DNA from: Lagopus muta
Taxonomy: Eukaryota > Chordata > Aves > Galliformes > Phasianidae
DNA: 64,000 nucleotides
Direction: 5' to 3'
NCBI RefSeq assembly: GCF_023343835.1
Contig: NC_064438.1
Coordinates: 15,791,077 to 15,855,076 of the forward strand
Shown here: positions 1 to 27,280 of the stretch, piece by piece
How positions within the stretch are numbered: position 1 is the stretch's first letter
Layout of the letters: each line of letters starts with the position of its first letter
Translations under genes and position numbers: made by a program
Notes under the pieces: model-generated
What the model was told of the DNA's origin: nothing
Seen by the model: only the letters and a program-made list of their open reading frames with translations
Databases searched by the model: none

Positions 1-15650
<15,650 letters not shown>

Positions 15651-15910
15651 GGAACACTTCCGGGTCACACCGGCAGCGGGGCCGGCCGTGGGACTTAACC
15701 ACTGCGGGGCGCCGGGGGAGGGGGGAGGGAGGCGGCGGGGCGAACCACGCGCCGCGCGGGGGCAGAACGAACCGTCACGAGAAGCGGGGCGGCGGCTGTG
15801 CCGCTGCGGAACTGCGGGGGGCGGTGCGGAGCGCCCTCAGGGGGATCTGCGACTGCACGGGCAGCGGGGGGAGCTGGGCAACGCGCTCGTTAAGAAAGAT
15901 GAGGGGTGAG

Positions 15911-18030
15911 GTGCTCGCAGCATCCATCCCTGCTTTCTTTGTGCCCCAGGGCCTTGGTGCAGCTCCCGCTGCTCCCCAGGCTGGTGGCTGTCCCCATTCC
16001 CGCGTCCCTTCTGCCCGAAGCGCTGGGACCATGGATGTGGCCGAGCCCGGAGACACACGGGTGTGTCTGCCTCGGAGGGCTGGAGGCAGAGCCGAGCCCA
16101 AAGGCAGGCACGTGCCCTGCGTGGCATGCGAGGACACGGCACGTTAAATACCTCTTTAAGACTGCTTTTTTTTTTTTCCTTCTTCTAACTGGCTGATCCC
16201 AGCCCAAATGTTCCCATTCCTCCGGGTGATTGTACGCACGTACAGGACGGCTTTCCCCAGCCTTCCCCTCGTGCAGCGCTGTTCCACCAGGCACCGTGCT
16301 CTGCTCCAGTCTCAGCTGTCTGCAGGCAGTGTGTGCTCCTTCAAGAACACTTGGGGCATTGTCAGAGAGCAGACAGGGTGTTGGGGCTAAAAACGAGGGC
16401 CTTTTCATTCTTTCCCTTGTTTTCCAGCGCAAAACCTGTGCCAATGCTGCCTACTCAGGGCTTGCTTTCTCCACTGCCCCATGAGCACCCTCAGTGGTGG
16501 AGAAACAGACACCTGACCCCATTATAAGAGGGCATAGAACCCAATGCAGCTGGCATCCTCTTTTTGGTGACGCTGTGCATCAGCTGGAGCTAGAAGCTGA
16601 CTGGAAACAAAGGGAAGAGCTTCCCAGACAGGATAAGCAGGGGCTCTTCCAGCAGCACCATTGATGTCAGCAGGAAATTTCATCCCGGAGATTAAGAGCT
16701 GAGCCGCCAGCTGAATGGTGTTGTTTGAAGCTGGAGGGGGGAGTGGGGCTCAGGGCAAACATCACTGCCACCAATTCTGGAGAGCCCCGGGGCCTAGTGG
16801 CTTGCAGGGGCAATGTCAGCAGCAGTCTATGCTCTGAGTCCAGGCTGCCTCATGGGTCACACACACACAAAGCATGGCAGCACTCCAGTCAGCGCCCATC
16901 CTGCTTTCTACAGGACTATGCTGAAGCCGGCTGCAGCTGCTGGCACAGCTCCAGGCCTTGCTCCACGCGGGGTGATTTGACACAGCACTGGGAGGTCTGA
17001 GCAGCACACAAGGCTTGACTGCAGACAGCTATGTGAGCATCACTGCAAACACTCCTGGGGAGCACTGCTTGTGCCCGGCTGCAAGCCCTGTTCCGGAGAG
17101 ACATCGAGTACGTGACTTATTCCCTCCAGCTGCTGGGTGGAAACAAAACCCCCACATAACGCACACACAACACAACAGAGGCTGTTATTCTGCAGGCTGT
17201 CACGCAGGAAAGGGGCTGTCCCCCTGTCCTCCCCCACCAGCAATGTACTGAAGGGCAGAGCGACTTGTGGTACACCAGCAAAAATGTAGGGAAGCTGGGT
17301 ATAGGACTGCAGCCAGCGATCCTGTCAGCAGCTACTGGAGAGTGAGGCTTTGCTTTTACATCTCACGAGTGACTGATTAACCCTCGAGTGGGGATGTGCA
17401 GTGGGAAGGATGCTGTGCAAAGCACTGCACTGGGACCTGGGGAGGTGCTGGGGAAATAGAACACCCCTAAGCCTGCAGAAGCTGCTGTCAAAGAAGTTTC
17501 TGAAAGGGATGTAGAGCTGGTGCCCTTTGCTGGATAGCATGTGCACGTGTTTAACGTGGTCCTGCTGCTGTTGGATGTCAACCTCAGCAGTATGGGCAGA
17601 CCACAAGCTTACCAACACAGCTGGCATGCTGCAAGGGCAGGGAACAGCATGGCACAGTGCCTCAGCCCTACCTCCCTAGCTGCATGCTTTCCAGCCTCCT
17701 GAGCTCTCACATGCCCACGTCCCCCCAGTTCCTGCCGTTGAAAGAAGGTTTTGGCCGTGGCAGATGAAGGCTCACAGCCCATCTTTAAGAGGACAGCAGC
17801 ATGCCCATCCATAAAGCACCTTCTCCTGCTCAGCAAATTCATCGAGGTGTCAGTTCTCAGAATGAAGGCTACTATATGGAGGAACACGGTGGAACCCTTG
17901 TGTGTGAGGTCTTCTTTGGAAACCCACTGGACACGTTTGGGGAAACATGCCCGGTATGCTGGGCTGGCGATGGATGCAGAGTAGGTTCAAACATTCTTGG
18001 GTGGAGGATGGCACAGAGAGCCCTTACCTG
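15911..18030. other. Intergenic region between the PHRF1 promoter and the miR-210 CpG island
   Basis: I see no exon of a known gene here. There is a short CA run (16859-16869) and a T run (about 16167-16178), and no CR1 copy. The open frames found here have no recognisable domain or codon pattern. Confidence 0.5.
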
Positions 18031-18049
18031 CCCCTCCTTGGGGAGGGGG

Positions 18050-18830
18050 GGAGGCGGGCAGAGCGTGTGGCCAACGGTTCCCCCCCACCCCCCACGCACC
18101 GCCTACGTGCGCCCCGACACTGCCCTGATGGCCCGGCCCCGCGGAGCGTACCATGGGCCGGGCGGGGGCCGGGCGGGGGCCGGAGGGGTAGGGAAGTGGG
18201 GGGGGTCATCCGGGGAGAGGGGGAAGGGGGCTCCCCGCGAGGTGAGGAGGGGCTGCTCGCGGGGCCGGCGTGAGGCGAGGCGGTGAGAGAAAGGGGAAGC
18301 GGGGGCCCGGCGGGGCGGGGTGAGCGGGGCGGGCGGTTCAACAGGTACAAATGGTTCCTCCCCGCAGCACGGACGTGCAGAAGCGAACGCGCCGCGCCCG
18401 CCGCTGTCACCGCCGAGAGGGGGGCGGTGGGGGGGACGGCTCTGGGAGGCGGGGCCTGGCTCGCCATTGGGCGGCGCGGCGCGGGGGCGTGGCCGGCGGG
18501 CGGGCGGGCGGAGCGGCGATTGGCGGGCGTCGAGAGGGGCGGGGCGAGGGGCCGCGGCGCGCGGCGTGGGCCGGGCCGGGGCAGAAGGAGAAGTTGGCGG
18601 CGGCGACGGCGGCCGTGGGGAGCGCGGAGCTGCGCGGCCGCGGAGCGCAGGTGAGCGACGGAACGGGACGGAACGGGACGAGGCCGGGCCGGTGGGGAGG
18701 ACGCGCGGAGAGCCGCCCCCCGCGAGAGCGGGCCGACCCCGGGGGGTGACCCGCCGCCGAGCCCGGGCGGCGTCGCGTCTCGCCCCTCGCTCCGCGCTGA
18801 GCGATGTCTCCGTGCCGCAGGTGGGCCCCG
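18050..18830. promoter_or_regulatory. CpG island and likely promoter of the miR-210 host transcript
   Basis: This is an extremely GC- and CpG-rich block just upstream of the miR-210 hairpin. It has reverse CCAAT boxes (ATTGG at 18466-18470 and 18519-18523), several GGGCGG boxes (for example in GAGGGGCGGGGCG near 18534), and a tandem GGAACGGGAC repeat near 18660. Candidate hypoxia response cores (ACGTG) lie at 18105-18109 and 18373-18377. miR-210 is known to be induced by HIF-1 in mammals; that these exact sites work is inferred. Confidence 0.7.
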
Positions 18831-18850
18831 CCGCCCCGTCACCCTCCAGG

Positions 18851-18926
18851 AGCAGGTGAGCCACTGACTAACGCACATTGTGCTCTCGGCGACTCCACTG
18901 TGCGTGTGACAGCGGCTAACCTGCTC
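18851..18926 (+). ncRNA. MIR210: miR-210 precursor hairpin
   Basis: The 5p arm (18859-18880) begins AGCCACTGACTAACGCAC and the 3p arm (18898-18919) begins CTGTGCGTGTGACAGCGGCT and ends in AA, the form known from non-mammalian vertebrates (mammals end in GA). The arms are joined by a 17-base loop. ACGCACA of the 5p arm pairs with TGTGCGT of the 3p arm, AGCC pairs with GGCT, and the base is closed by AGCAGGT with ACCTGCT. The seed TGTGCGT is intact. miR-210 is a hypoxia-induced regulator of mitochondrial iron-sulfur assembly and other targets (family knowledge). Its position between RASSF7 and PHRF1 and opposite strand match human. Confidence 0.97.
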
Positions 18927-20358
18927 CTCGGACATCGCTGTGCGGCCGCATCACGTCGCTTCGCCCGCATGACGCCTCTCCCGCGAGCGGGACACGAGGT
19001 GCAGCGACACGCTGAGGAACCCTAGCCCCGTCCGTCTGCCCGGCCATCCATCCGTCTGCTGGCTTGCCGTCGCCCCGTGAGAGAGGTGGGATGCCGGTAG
19101 GGCCGATCTGCATGGCGCGGGCAGCAGCGGGCCGAGGAGGGATGGATCTCCTCTTTCTGTCCCAGTTCGTCTCCGGAGTTGGTAAATGCTTACGGACACC
19201 GTACCAAGTTTAAGGGATGCTTTATCCCAGCTGGTGACGTCTTGATACCCAGTCAGTGACTAACTGAGCTGCTATTGCCAAGGGTGTGTTAATAGAAGAA
19301 ACCATGCCTGGTATTGCCCTGGATGAGTCACCTTTAAAGAGAGACTGTAATCTGTTAAATGAGAAGCAGCAACGAGCTTCGCTTTCTTTCTTTGCTATTT
19401 GCTTCCCATCCCATCCCGCACCTTTGATCGCACTTTCCTGCTCCCACCCACGGGGCTGCCTGTCCCTCTGTCACCGTGGTGTCACACAGCTGAGGAACAC
19501 ATACAGGGGCTGCTCACCGGGCAGCACAGCTGTTGGTGGGAGTGGAGGAAGTGACGAAGCAAATTGCTGCACGAGCAAAGTTCTCCCTTTCGATTCTGAA
19601 GCCATAAAGAAGCCAGGTGGTTCGAAAGTGTCTTGTTAGGTTATGGCATGGCTTCATCTCATACTTAAACTAATTGCAAGCAGACAGTGCCCTCTGAGGT
19701 TTCCAGAAGGGCCTGAGTAGTCTCTGTTGTCTGTGTTGCTTGCATGTAACCCTGGGCTGTTGCAGCAATGCTGTCAGTAAGCACTTAACAGTACAGAAAA
19801 GCAGCACAACATCCTTCTTGCAGACCAAGTCTCCCACACAGAAGTGCTGCCTGTCCCCATCTCTCTTGCCTGTACTCCTTTGACGTTTCTCTTGCCAGGT
19901 CCCAGAGGAGCTATCTGCTCATCAGGAAGGAAAATCAGTGCTTTGCATGCCTCGTGCAGAGCAAGTGAGTCAGGATTGCTCCTGCACACCAGAAAGCTGC
20001 CTGAATTTACCAGAGCTGCTTTTGCACTTGTTCTGTAGTTTGGTGCCTCGCTGCTGGGATCCCACTGGCAGAAATGGCTCTGTAGGTCACTCTGACAAGT
20101 TTGGTCCTGCTTCCCATCACATAGCACTTGGTATGAAAACTTGTGACTTCCCTCTACCTCCAAGACCATCCTGTTCAGCTCCAGCAAGAAAAGGCAAGGG
20201 ATTGAATGAAGTTTGTTTGTGTTTCCTTTTTTTTTTTTTTCTTTTTTTTTCAGTGCTTCCCTCCAGTAAGTGGGGGAAACGTATCACTGAATTCCTGTTT
20301 TTAACATTCTTTTGGCACGATTCAAAACTAACCTACTGTGCTGTCACCTGAAGTCTTC

Positions 20359-20364
20359 AATAAA
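20359..20364 (+). terminator. Candidate poly(A) signal downstream of miR-210
   Basis: The canonical AATAAA lies within CTTCAATAAATGG, followed within about 20 bases by a GT-rich stretch (GTGTCTGGATG). It could end the miR-210 primary transcript. No transcript evidence is available. Confidence 0.35.
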
Positions 20365-20399
20365 TGGTGCTAAACCAGTGTCTGGATGCTCATTACTCT

Positions 20400-23300
20400 A
20401 ACTCAGGGCTTGGCAGATTATGGAGCAGGTCCTTAAGGTGGCCTTTGGTAAGAGGACGCTGTGCCTGCTCAGGCGTGGCTGATGTGTGCTGCATGCTGAG
20501 TGCCTCCCATGTCTTAGTTTGCCACTCGAGCAAGAGAAGGTGGACTTGAAAAGGAGACTGGGAGGTGTCATTAGGACCTGGCTGTCCCTCGAGCCCAACT
20601 TCCCCACCACTCCCATAGCAGTGCCTTTACTGCCTGCCTTAGTCCAGGAGCCCTTTCTAAAGACAAAACCTGTGCAGCTGGGGCTGCTCCAATGAGCGCT
20701 CCTGAGCAATGAGAAAATAGGGTAGGTCTAAGACTGCCCCTTCATTTAAGCATTCACTTTTCTTCAGTAGCTGATAACCAGATTTGTAAGGTGATACTTA
20801 GCCTGGTAACCAGAGCATCCAGGAGCTCAAAGCTTTAACGGTCTCACTGAGAATGGATGCTGTAAGATTCTGGGGAAAGGCAGAGGCGTGCCTTACATGG
20901 GGGAGATGCTGAAAGTTGGGCCTCTGTTTTGACTCTGTGCACCTCAGAGATATTATTCTTCTATTTTAACGCTTTGCAGAGGGAGCAGGTGGAACCTGTC
21001 GTGCACCATGCTGGGAAGAGCATATCATGTTCTGTCAGTAATGTGCCAGTGGCAAATCCTAAAGCTGCGAGCAAGCCTCACCAAGGAGCAAGTGGGCCTG
21101 TCAGGAATAGAAGGAGTGCATAAATTGTTTAAGAGTAAGAGGAAGTCAGTCACTTAAATGTAAGCAGGGACTTATATAATACATCTTAAAAAAAAAATTT
21201 CTGCTGGCAGGAGGTTCCATTGGGAGAGAAAGTAGCTCATCCATAAACAAGAATATCTCCCGACCTCCTCTAGTGCTTTTTATTTTTTTCAGCACAAGGT
21301 AGAATGTCCTCTGTCTTCACTTTGAGACATAAAAAGGAGAACTGTAATAGTGAGAGCAGACACCACCCAGTACACAGACACAGGGACACGCACATGTGCC
21401 AGCTCTAAGCATTCTTCTCTGGCTCCTGGAGACTGATGTTGTAGGAGCTCTGCACCCAGGTGCAGTAAACAGAGCATCTGTACATCACTCAGAGCAAAAC
21501 TAACCTGTGTTTTCTCCTCCAGTCATTCACACCTTTCCCTACGTAACTGGTGCCGAAGCATGCGTTTGAAAGCTGCCTGTCAAATCCAGGGGCTGGGAGG
21601 AAACACAAACGCTTCTAGTATTCTAGATGAATTGCAAAACAAACCCTGGGGCACACATACAGACACCCAATTGCTAGTAGGGGTGGTTCAATTCCCTTGA
21701 GAATCACAAGGTGTCCTGAGTCAGAGAGGACCCTCAAGGATGCCCCTGGGCACCTTGAATTCAAACCCTGTACCTGAGAAACCATCCCATTGTGGTGCAG
21801 CATTACTACCCCAAACCCTGCCCAGGAGGAGGATGGCTGGTGTTGCGAGCAGACACTGTGAGGTGGATGGGAGTGACTTTCATCATGCAATAGAAAAAAT
21901 AATCAGGGTTTGCCAGACACACGGCGCCCAGCACTCCAGCTGAGCAGCTTCAGCAGAGGCAGGGAGCACAAGGACACAACTGGCATTCAGCCCATGGCTG
22001 AATTCCTCTCCTGCGCAGCGCCTTGTACTGACAGAGCCTGCAGGTACCTCACAGCTCTCAGCAAACACAACAGAGAGGATGCTGGCACTGCGCACTACAC
22101 AAATGCTCTCTGCCTCACAATTTTTGGGTGCCAAGGAGTTGGCATCATCCCACCTGGGGAAGGAAGGAGCCCTTCCCACCATCCTGCCATGAGCATTGCC
22201 CCAGGGCTGTGGGGACATGGCTCCCCGCTGGCCCCAGCACAGCATCCTCCAGCCCTGCTGTGTGCTGGAGCGCTGCCTTGCCCACTGGCCACATCTTCCC
22301 TCTCCAGTAGGCGCTGTACACTGGGCTTTCAGATTGTTTTTTTAAGGAAAAATAATTTATTTGCTTTGTTTTAATCTCATGACAATGAGTAATTCCTTCC
22401 TACCGCTCTGTAGTGGCCTAGAAAAGGACAGCATCATCTCCACTGTAGCAAGAAGGCTTCTCCCAGGGCATAAAATTTTAATTAGGAACAATCATGCAGC
22501 CTTGAAATGGGAATTGCAAGCAGCGAAAAGTCAAATCATCAATAAAATATTCAATGGCAGAAATGTATTATTGACACAGCCTTTAGAGCAGATAAAAGCG
22601 GAGAGGCAGAGCGCTGCAGCGGGCATCGGTTAAATAACATGTGCGGCCTTAAGTGGAGGCCAGTAGCATTGGGGTGGGACAAGCCACAGCCAGACCAGAG
22701 ACCAAGAAGGTGCCACAGCACATCACCACATCCCTGCCGCGTGAGGCCCCTCGTGCCAGGATGAATTTGGGTCACGCTGCTGAGCCAAACAGCAGGGACA
22801 GGAGGTGGGGGGTCCAGGGCGGAACTCATCCATCAGTCATTTGTTACCTTGAGAAACCCCGCTGCCCCGCAGCTGCTGGCTGATGGGTTGTGGGAAAAAC
22901 AGGAAGAAATCTGCAACACGGCACATTGCTGAGGGCTGCAGAAACGTGTGTGCAGTGGTGGCTGAAACACAGGGGTTAGCACACGGGTTTTTTGCACGCA
23001 GGTGGTAGCACACAGGCACAGCGCCCTCCCCAGGGATACCCAAAACCACAAAAAAGTCATCTCTAGAAATGTAACAGACCACCAACCCGAACACAGCTAA
23101 GTGGTAGCGCAGGATGAAAATGAGATTCCACTGCCATTGAATTATTGTTCTGTGGCTTTTTTTTCTTCCCCCGCTTTGCTGTGGGAAGTGCCCTCAGCGC
23201 TGAACCTTTTCTCTTTATTTTGCACAAAGCCAAACCACAAACGGGGCCCAAAAATGAAAGACACCACTTGTTAAAGTTACAGATATCAGTGTTTCAGGGT

Positions 23301-23690
23301 ACATTGAGGGCTTCAGCTCATATCTCAAAATCTCGGGGATATTTCAGGGAGAACTTGAGGCCAACTACCCAAGCATTGGCTGCCCAGTGGGGAGAACAAT
23401 CCCCCTTGGCTATGCCAAAGGCAAGCAGTTTTCCTGAACCGAAGGTTTCAAGTTTTACCCCAGGTGGTACTGCAGTGTTCTTTACAACCTCCAACACACC
23501 CTGATTCTCTTCTTGGAGTCTCATTTTAAAAGCAAGAGTCCAGAAAACGAGAGCAAAAAGTTCAAGAAGCAAGCAATCAGTGCTCACACCACAGGGAACA
23601 AACTTCTTCATGCAGTTGCACGAAGCAAACGTATTGTTAAATACATTTTTTCCCCAACACACATTTCCAACTCCAGTGATTCATGGGTAA

Positions 23691-23721
<31 letters not shown>

Positions 23722-24620
23722 AGAAAATCGTGGTTCCAAAGTGACAAGTCTAAAATCACATCTCCCTGCTGTCCTTCGGTAGTAACCAGAGACTCACTTG
23801 GCTCCTAGCGGTCTCCGAATGAAGCAAACTCTAATCCTTAAATATCACTCAACCAAACTGCTGGACAGCAGCTGGCACTTGCTGCATTGCCCTTGACAGC
23901 TTTCTCTCCAACGTTAATATTTCATTTGCCCACAATTGCCCCTCGCCATGGGAAGGGGAAAATCCCATAGGACACCAGCGACTGCCATCTCACACCCAAT
24001 GTGGTGGCACGGACATACTGGACACCTCCAAAACAGGCAGTGCACCTCCAAAATGGCCTGTGAGCGAGCACATCCAAAGGGTCAGAGAGCAGCAGTCTTT
24101 GCTCAGCTCCTGGCTTTCCTCAGGGAGATGCTGGTGGGGAGAGAGCCGACATTACTGCTTATTCCCTGCCAGGTATGATGCTGAAACGGATGGGGAGGCT
24201 GAGAAATGAACCAGAGGTTTCCCCCTTACCTGCTCATATCTGCAGCCAAGTGCCATCTCCTTCTCTTCCTGTCCTAAAATGCTCTGTGCTGCTGCTGTGC
24301 ATTATTAAAAAGCTGCCATGTTTCATCCCAGAGACGGCTGCCTTCTCAGTGGAGATGAGCTTCATCCACTGTTTGTATAGCACTTTGCAATAGAAGGGGG
24401 AGAAAGAAAAGGAAAAAAAAAAAAAAGAAAAAAAGAAGAGCAGTATGTGCATAAGAAGCATTTGGTTATGAAACACAGCTTTAAATCCCTGTGAGACATT
24501 GCACAAAGCAAAGAGGCCTTCACAGGACACACGAAGCACTTGCCGTGCCCAGGGAGCTCAGCACATACCTGGAGCAGGGACAGCCCCGAGACAGCAGCAT
24601 GCACACGCTCACTTCACACA
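20400..24620. other. Intergenic region between the miR-210 locus and the RASSF7 3' end
   Basis: No gene was recognised. It contains a GA microsatellite (about 23700-23722), A/T runs, and no CR1 copy. The segment about 22345-22600 is AT-rich, with TTTTAATTAGG and ATCAATAAAATATTCAATGG. It looks unlike its surroundings and may be a conserved non-coding element, but I cannot test this. Confidence 0.45.
23697..23722. repeat. (GA)n microsatellite
   Basis: About twelve uninterrupted AG/GA units follow a run of A. A simple sequence repeat, likely to vary in length. Confidence 0.9.
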
Positions 24621-26989
24621 AATCCTTTCCAAAAGATTTATTTAAAATTGAAACCAGACAATGCCGTAGTATGCAGGATACATTCATACATGGAAAGTGT
24701 GTTTTACAGAGAACACAGCATCCAAGTCACATTTTTTGCATACAGCAGAGCAGACGTAGAAAACATAGAGGCCAGGGCTCTGGGACCTCCTGGACAAACT
24801 GTCCCCTCCCCAGCCACAATTAAAATACAACATGACCTGTGGAGACAGATGAACAGAAACAGAGGAACTACTGGCCATCAAGTAAAAAAAAAAAAACAAA
24901 AACCAACAAACACACAACCAAAACCCAAAGAACAGACAAATAAAACAGAACATTCAGTGAAATGTCACCAAAAGTGTTTCTGCCCTGCATGCTCCAGCCA
25001 CAGGCACTCAGGGAAGGGCTCATCCTGCTGGCACGTTGCTGATTTAAAAACAAGTTAAAAAACCAAGTGGGCTTCAGAAAAAACAGTCTCCAGCTGTGCT
25101 TCCTCAAAGTCTGGTTGTCCCTTCCAGGTTGGTACCTAGGGAACAACTGCTTGTTTCTCACTCCCTCTCAGCACCATGGGAACAGGGTTTCTACTGCAGG
25201 TCTTACAATAAAAAAGGGGGCCAGAAAGTTGCATTAAAAAGCTGCCTGTGTGCCTCACGGCTGTTTTTAAAACCCACCAACTCATCTGAAAGTCCTGGTG
25301 CATCTCTATGCTCCTGAGACAGCCACTCCAGAGCAGGCACACTGCCCTTGTAGGTATGGCAAGGATGAACACATGGGCAAGACAGCTGTACCTGGGGCAT
25401 CCCTGTGCTGCCTTGACACAGGGCTGCGGGGTTTTGGGAGAGTCCATCAGGAGCAGCTGGCCGGGGCCAAACCCAAGGAGGGCAGGACTGCCGACTGGAA
25501 GATCCACACTGCACTTGTGCAAGAGGATGGCAGGGTGCTGGCGGTCACTGGCACTCAGTCATTCAGGGGTGCACTTGCTGGCTGCCAGCGTGGCTTGAGA
25601 GCATCAGATGTGGGTGAGCAAGATGAGCGAGTCTTCCCCACACTGCTAGCACAGGACATCACATCCCACTTGCCAGCGCAAGCTCCTCTTCACAGCATGG
25701 TGCTGTAAAACCTGCTGTTTTCCTGTGAAGCCTGCTTCACCTGAGTGAGCCTTGTGAGCAGCTCAAAGTAGGAGATGTCACCAGCCATCCCAACACAGCT
25801 TTGTTCTGCTATCCAAAGGAGCAAGGACCTCTCGGAACACATAGCAGGTCTTCTCAGAAGTCCACATGGCACATGGGTGCTGCCATTTTGTGTTAAATAT
25901 AGAAAGCACTTTAAAAAAATAGAAAGAGTTCATTTCATCCACATAGGAGTAGTTGGGTCGTTTTGTTTGGTCGGCCGTTGTTTTATCTCACAGTCTGTAA
26001 AAATACTCTGTCTGGCCATCCACGTCCATTCGTGATATAAAGCAGTAAAAAACGTAATATATATAGGGAACATAGTTTTATTTATACAGCTACACTTGCA
26101 AGGCAACCAATCGTCCACTGGCTGGGCCTTTCTACCTCCAGATGCTCTGCCTGGTTGATATGACTGCAAGACAGACAAAAATAAACTAAGTGACCCCAAC
26201 GCAGCGGCTGAGCATTCACAGAGAAAAACAGCACAGAAGATGTGACGTAGGCAAGCACCATGCATCTGCAGCACGAAACCCAGCCCTGCACTCGGGTGGT
26301 GCAGACAGACACACACACATCACGGTCACAGGATCCGGTAGACGGGGACGGACAGAGGCAGCGAGTGGCCTTAAAAGCAGCTGAAAGGAAAACAGGCCGG
26401 AGGGCTGCAGATGGCCCCAAACAACACTGGAGACTGCTTTGGATGCCACACCAATGGCCTCACTCCCTCCAGCGCTCCCTCACAGCAGAGTGGAGGCCAC
26501 GGGGGATGGCAGGGTATGAGCACTGCTCTCCTAATGGCATCTATAAATAGCTCTGGCCTCCCACTTCCAGCACACACTCGCTCACTCACTCTCCACAGCC
26601 CTGTTTCACGCAGCAAAACCGTCTCCCCTTCCCCACGGGCCTCCCTGGTGCATGAGGGCCTGCTGGGACATACGCACCCTCCGGGTTCAAGCTGGGCACC
26701 AGGGGCTCTGGCAGAGTCCGGGGATGGCCGAGGAGCTGCTTGGTGCTGGCACAGGGTGGCGAATCGGCACCGGTGGGAGGAAACCCTATGGGGACAGGAA
26801 AAAAACACCCGGCTCAGGCAGGATGCCGTGCCAGAGTGCCCAGGACTGCATCCTCTCTGGGTGCAGACCCTCCCTGGGAGAAGAGACTGGATCCCCCTTT
26901 CTCCTGCTCACACACAGAGGTCTCTTCCCCATCCCTACACACTCATTCCTGTTCCGGCCTACAGAGGAAGGGCCACCAAGTCCCAAGGC
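24610..26989 (-). other. RASSF7: Probable RASSF7 3' UTR region (or last exon)
   Basis: Downstream of the last certain coding exon the minus strand has poly(A) signals AATAAA at 26082-26077 and 24642-24637. The segment near 26040-26090 is AT-rich, as expected near a transcript end. No CR1 copy interrupts the stretch. A candidate terminal-exon acceptor is at 26381/26380. The exact transcript end is not known. Confidence 0.4.
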
Positions 26990-27280
26990 CTATGCCACAC
27001 ACAGCCACAAATCCCACTGCAAGCGGCCCCGACAGGGAGGAGGAAGGAGCCAGGCCAACAAGGAGTGGTTTGGGGGCACAGGGCAGGCCGCGGCTGAGGC
27101 AGCGTGCTGACCTCCATTTCGCCGGCAGGCTGGCAGCTCGCGTGGGCTCAGCTCCGGCTGGGCATCTTCCTCAGACCTGGCCTGCCCGACGGCCACCGTG
27201 GCTCCCGTCTGCTGAATAAACTGCTGCAAATTACACTGCCTCAGCTCCTTATTTAACTCCTCCAGTTCTTGGTTCTGGGC
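26990..27280 (-). CDS. RASSF7: RASSF7 exon 4, end of the coiled coil; C-terminus uncertain
   Basis: The acceptor TTTTGCAG|GCCCAG is at 27281/27280. It codes for [20 protein letters not shown], then FIQQTGA, the signature end of the RASSF7/8 coiled coil. After ELPACRRNG the sequence has a weak donor GAG|GTCAGC at 27112/27111. If it is not used, the frame runs 40 more codons to TAG at 26992-26990 with a tail that does not resemble the human one. If used, a strong acceptor TTTTCCTTTCAG|CTGC at 26381/26380 is in reach and gives a different tail ending near 26080. I cannot choose between them. Confidence 0.8.
   Translation of the reverse strand, partial: AQNQELEELNKELRQCNLQQFIQQTGATVAVGQARSEEDAQPELSPRELPACRRNGGQHAASAAACPVPPNHSLLAWLLPPPCRGRLQWDLWLCVA

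Larger units (their letters stand above)
18550..20385 (+). ncRNA. Candidate miR-210 host long non-coding RNA (MIR210HG-like)
   Basis: The plus strand from the CpG island shows a donor GCGCAG|GTGAGC at 18650/18651, an acceptor CGTGCCGCAG|GTGGG at 18820/18821, and a second donor GAGCAG|GTGAGC at 18855/18856. That defines a putative 35-base internal exon directly in front of the miR-210 hairpin. A poly(A) signal AATAAA at 20359-20364, in an AT-rich setting, is a plausible 3' end for an unspliced or alternatively ended form. No coding potential is evident. In human, MIR210HG lies in the same place and orientation between RASSF7 and PHRF1. The exon structure and both ends are inferred from sequence alone. 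Confidence 0.5.

Noticed and set aside
18024..18935. A 303-codon open frame on the minus strand, and several others over 100 codons on both strands across the miR-210 CpG island
   Set aside because: Very GC-rich DNA has few stop codons in any frame. The frames overlap each other and the miR-210 hairpin, and show only Pro/Arg/Ala-rich low-complexity sequence.
26411..27219. Plus-strand open frames of 150-228 codons opposite the RASSF7 3' end
   Set aside because: They overlap one another and run antisense to RASSF7 exon 4; there are no conserved motifs.
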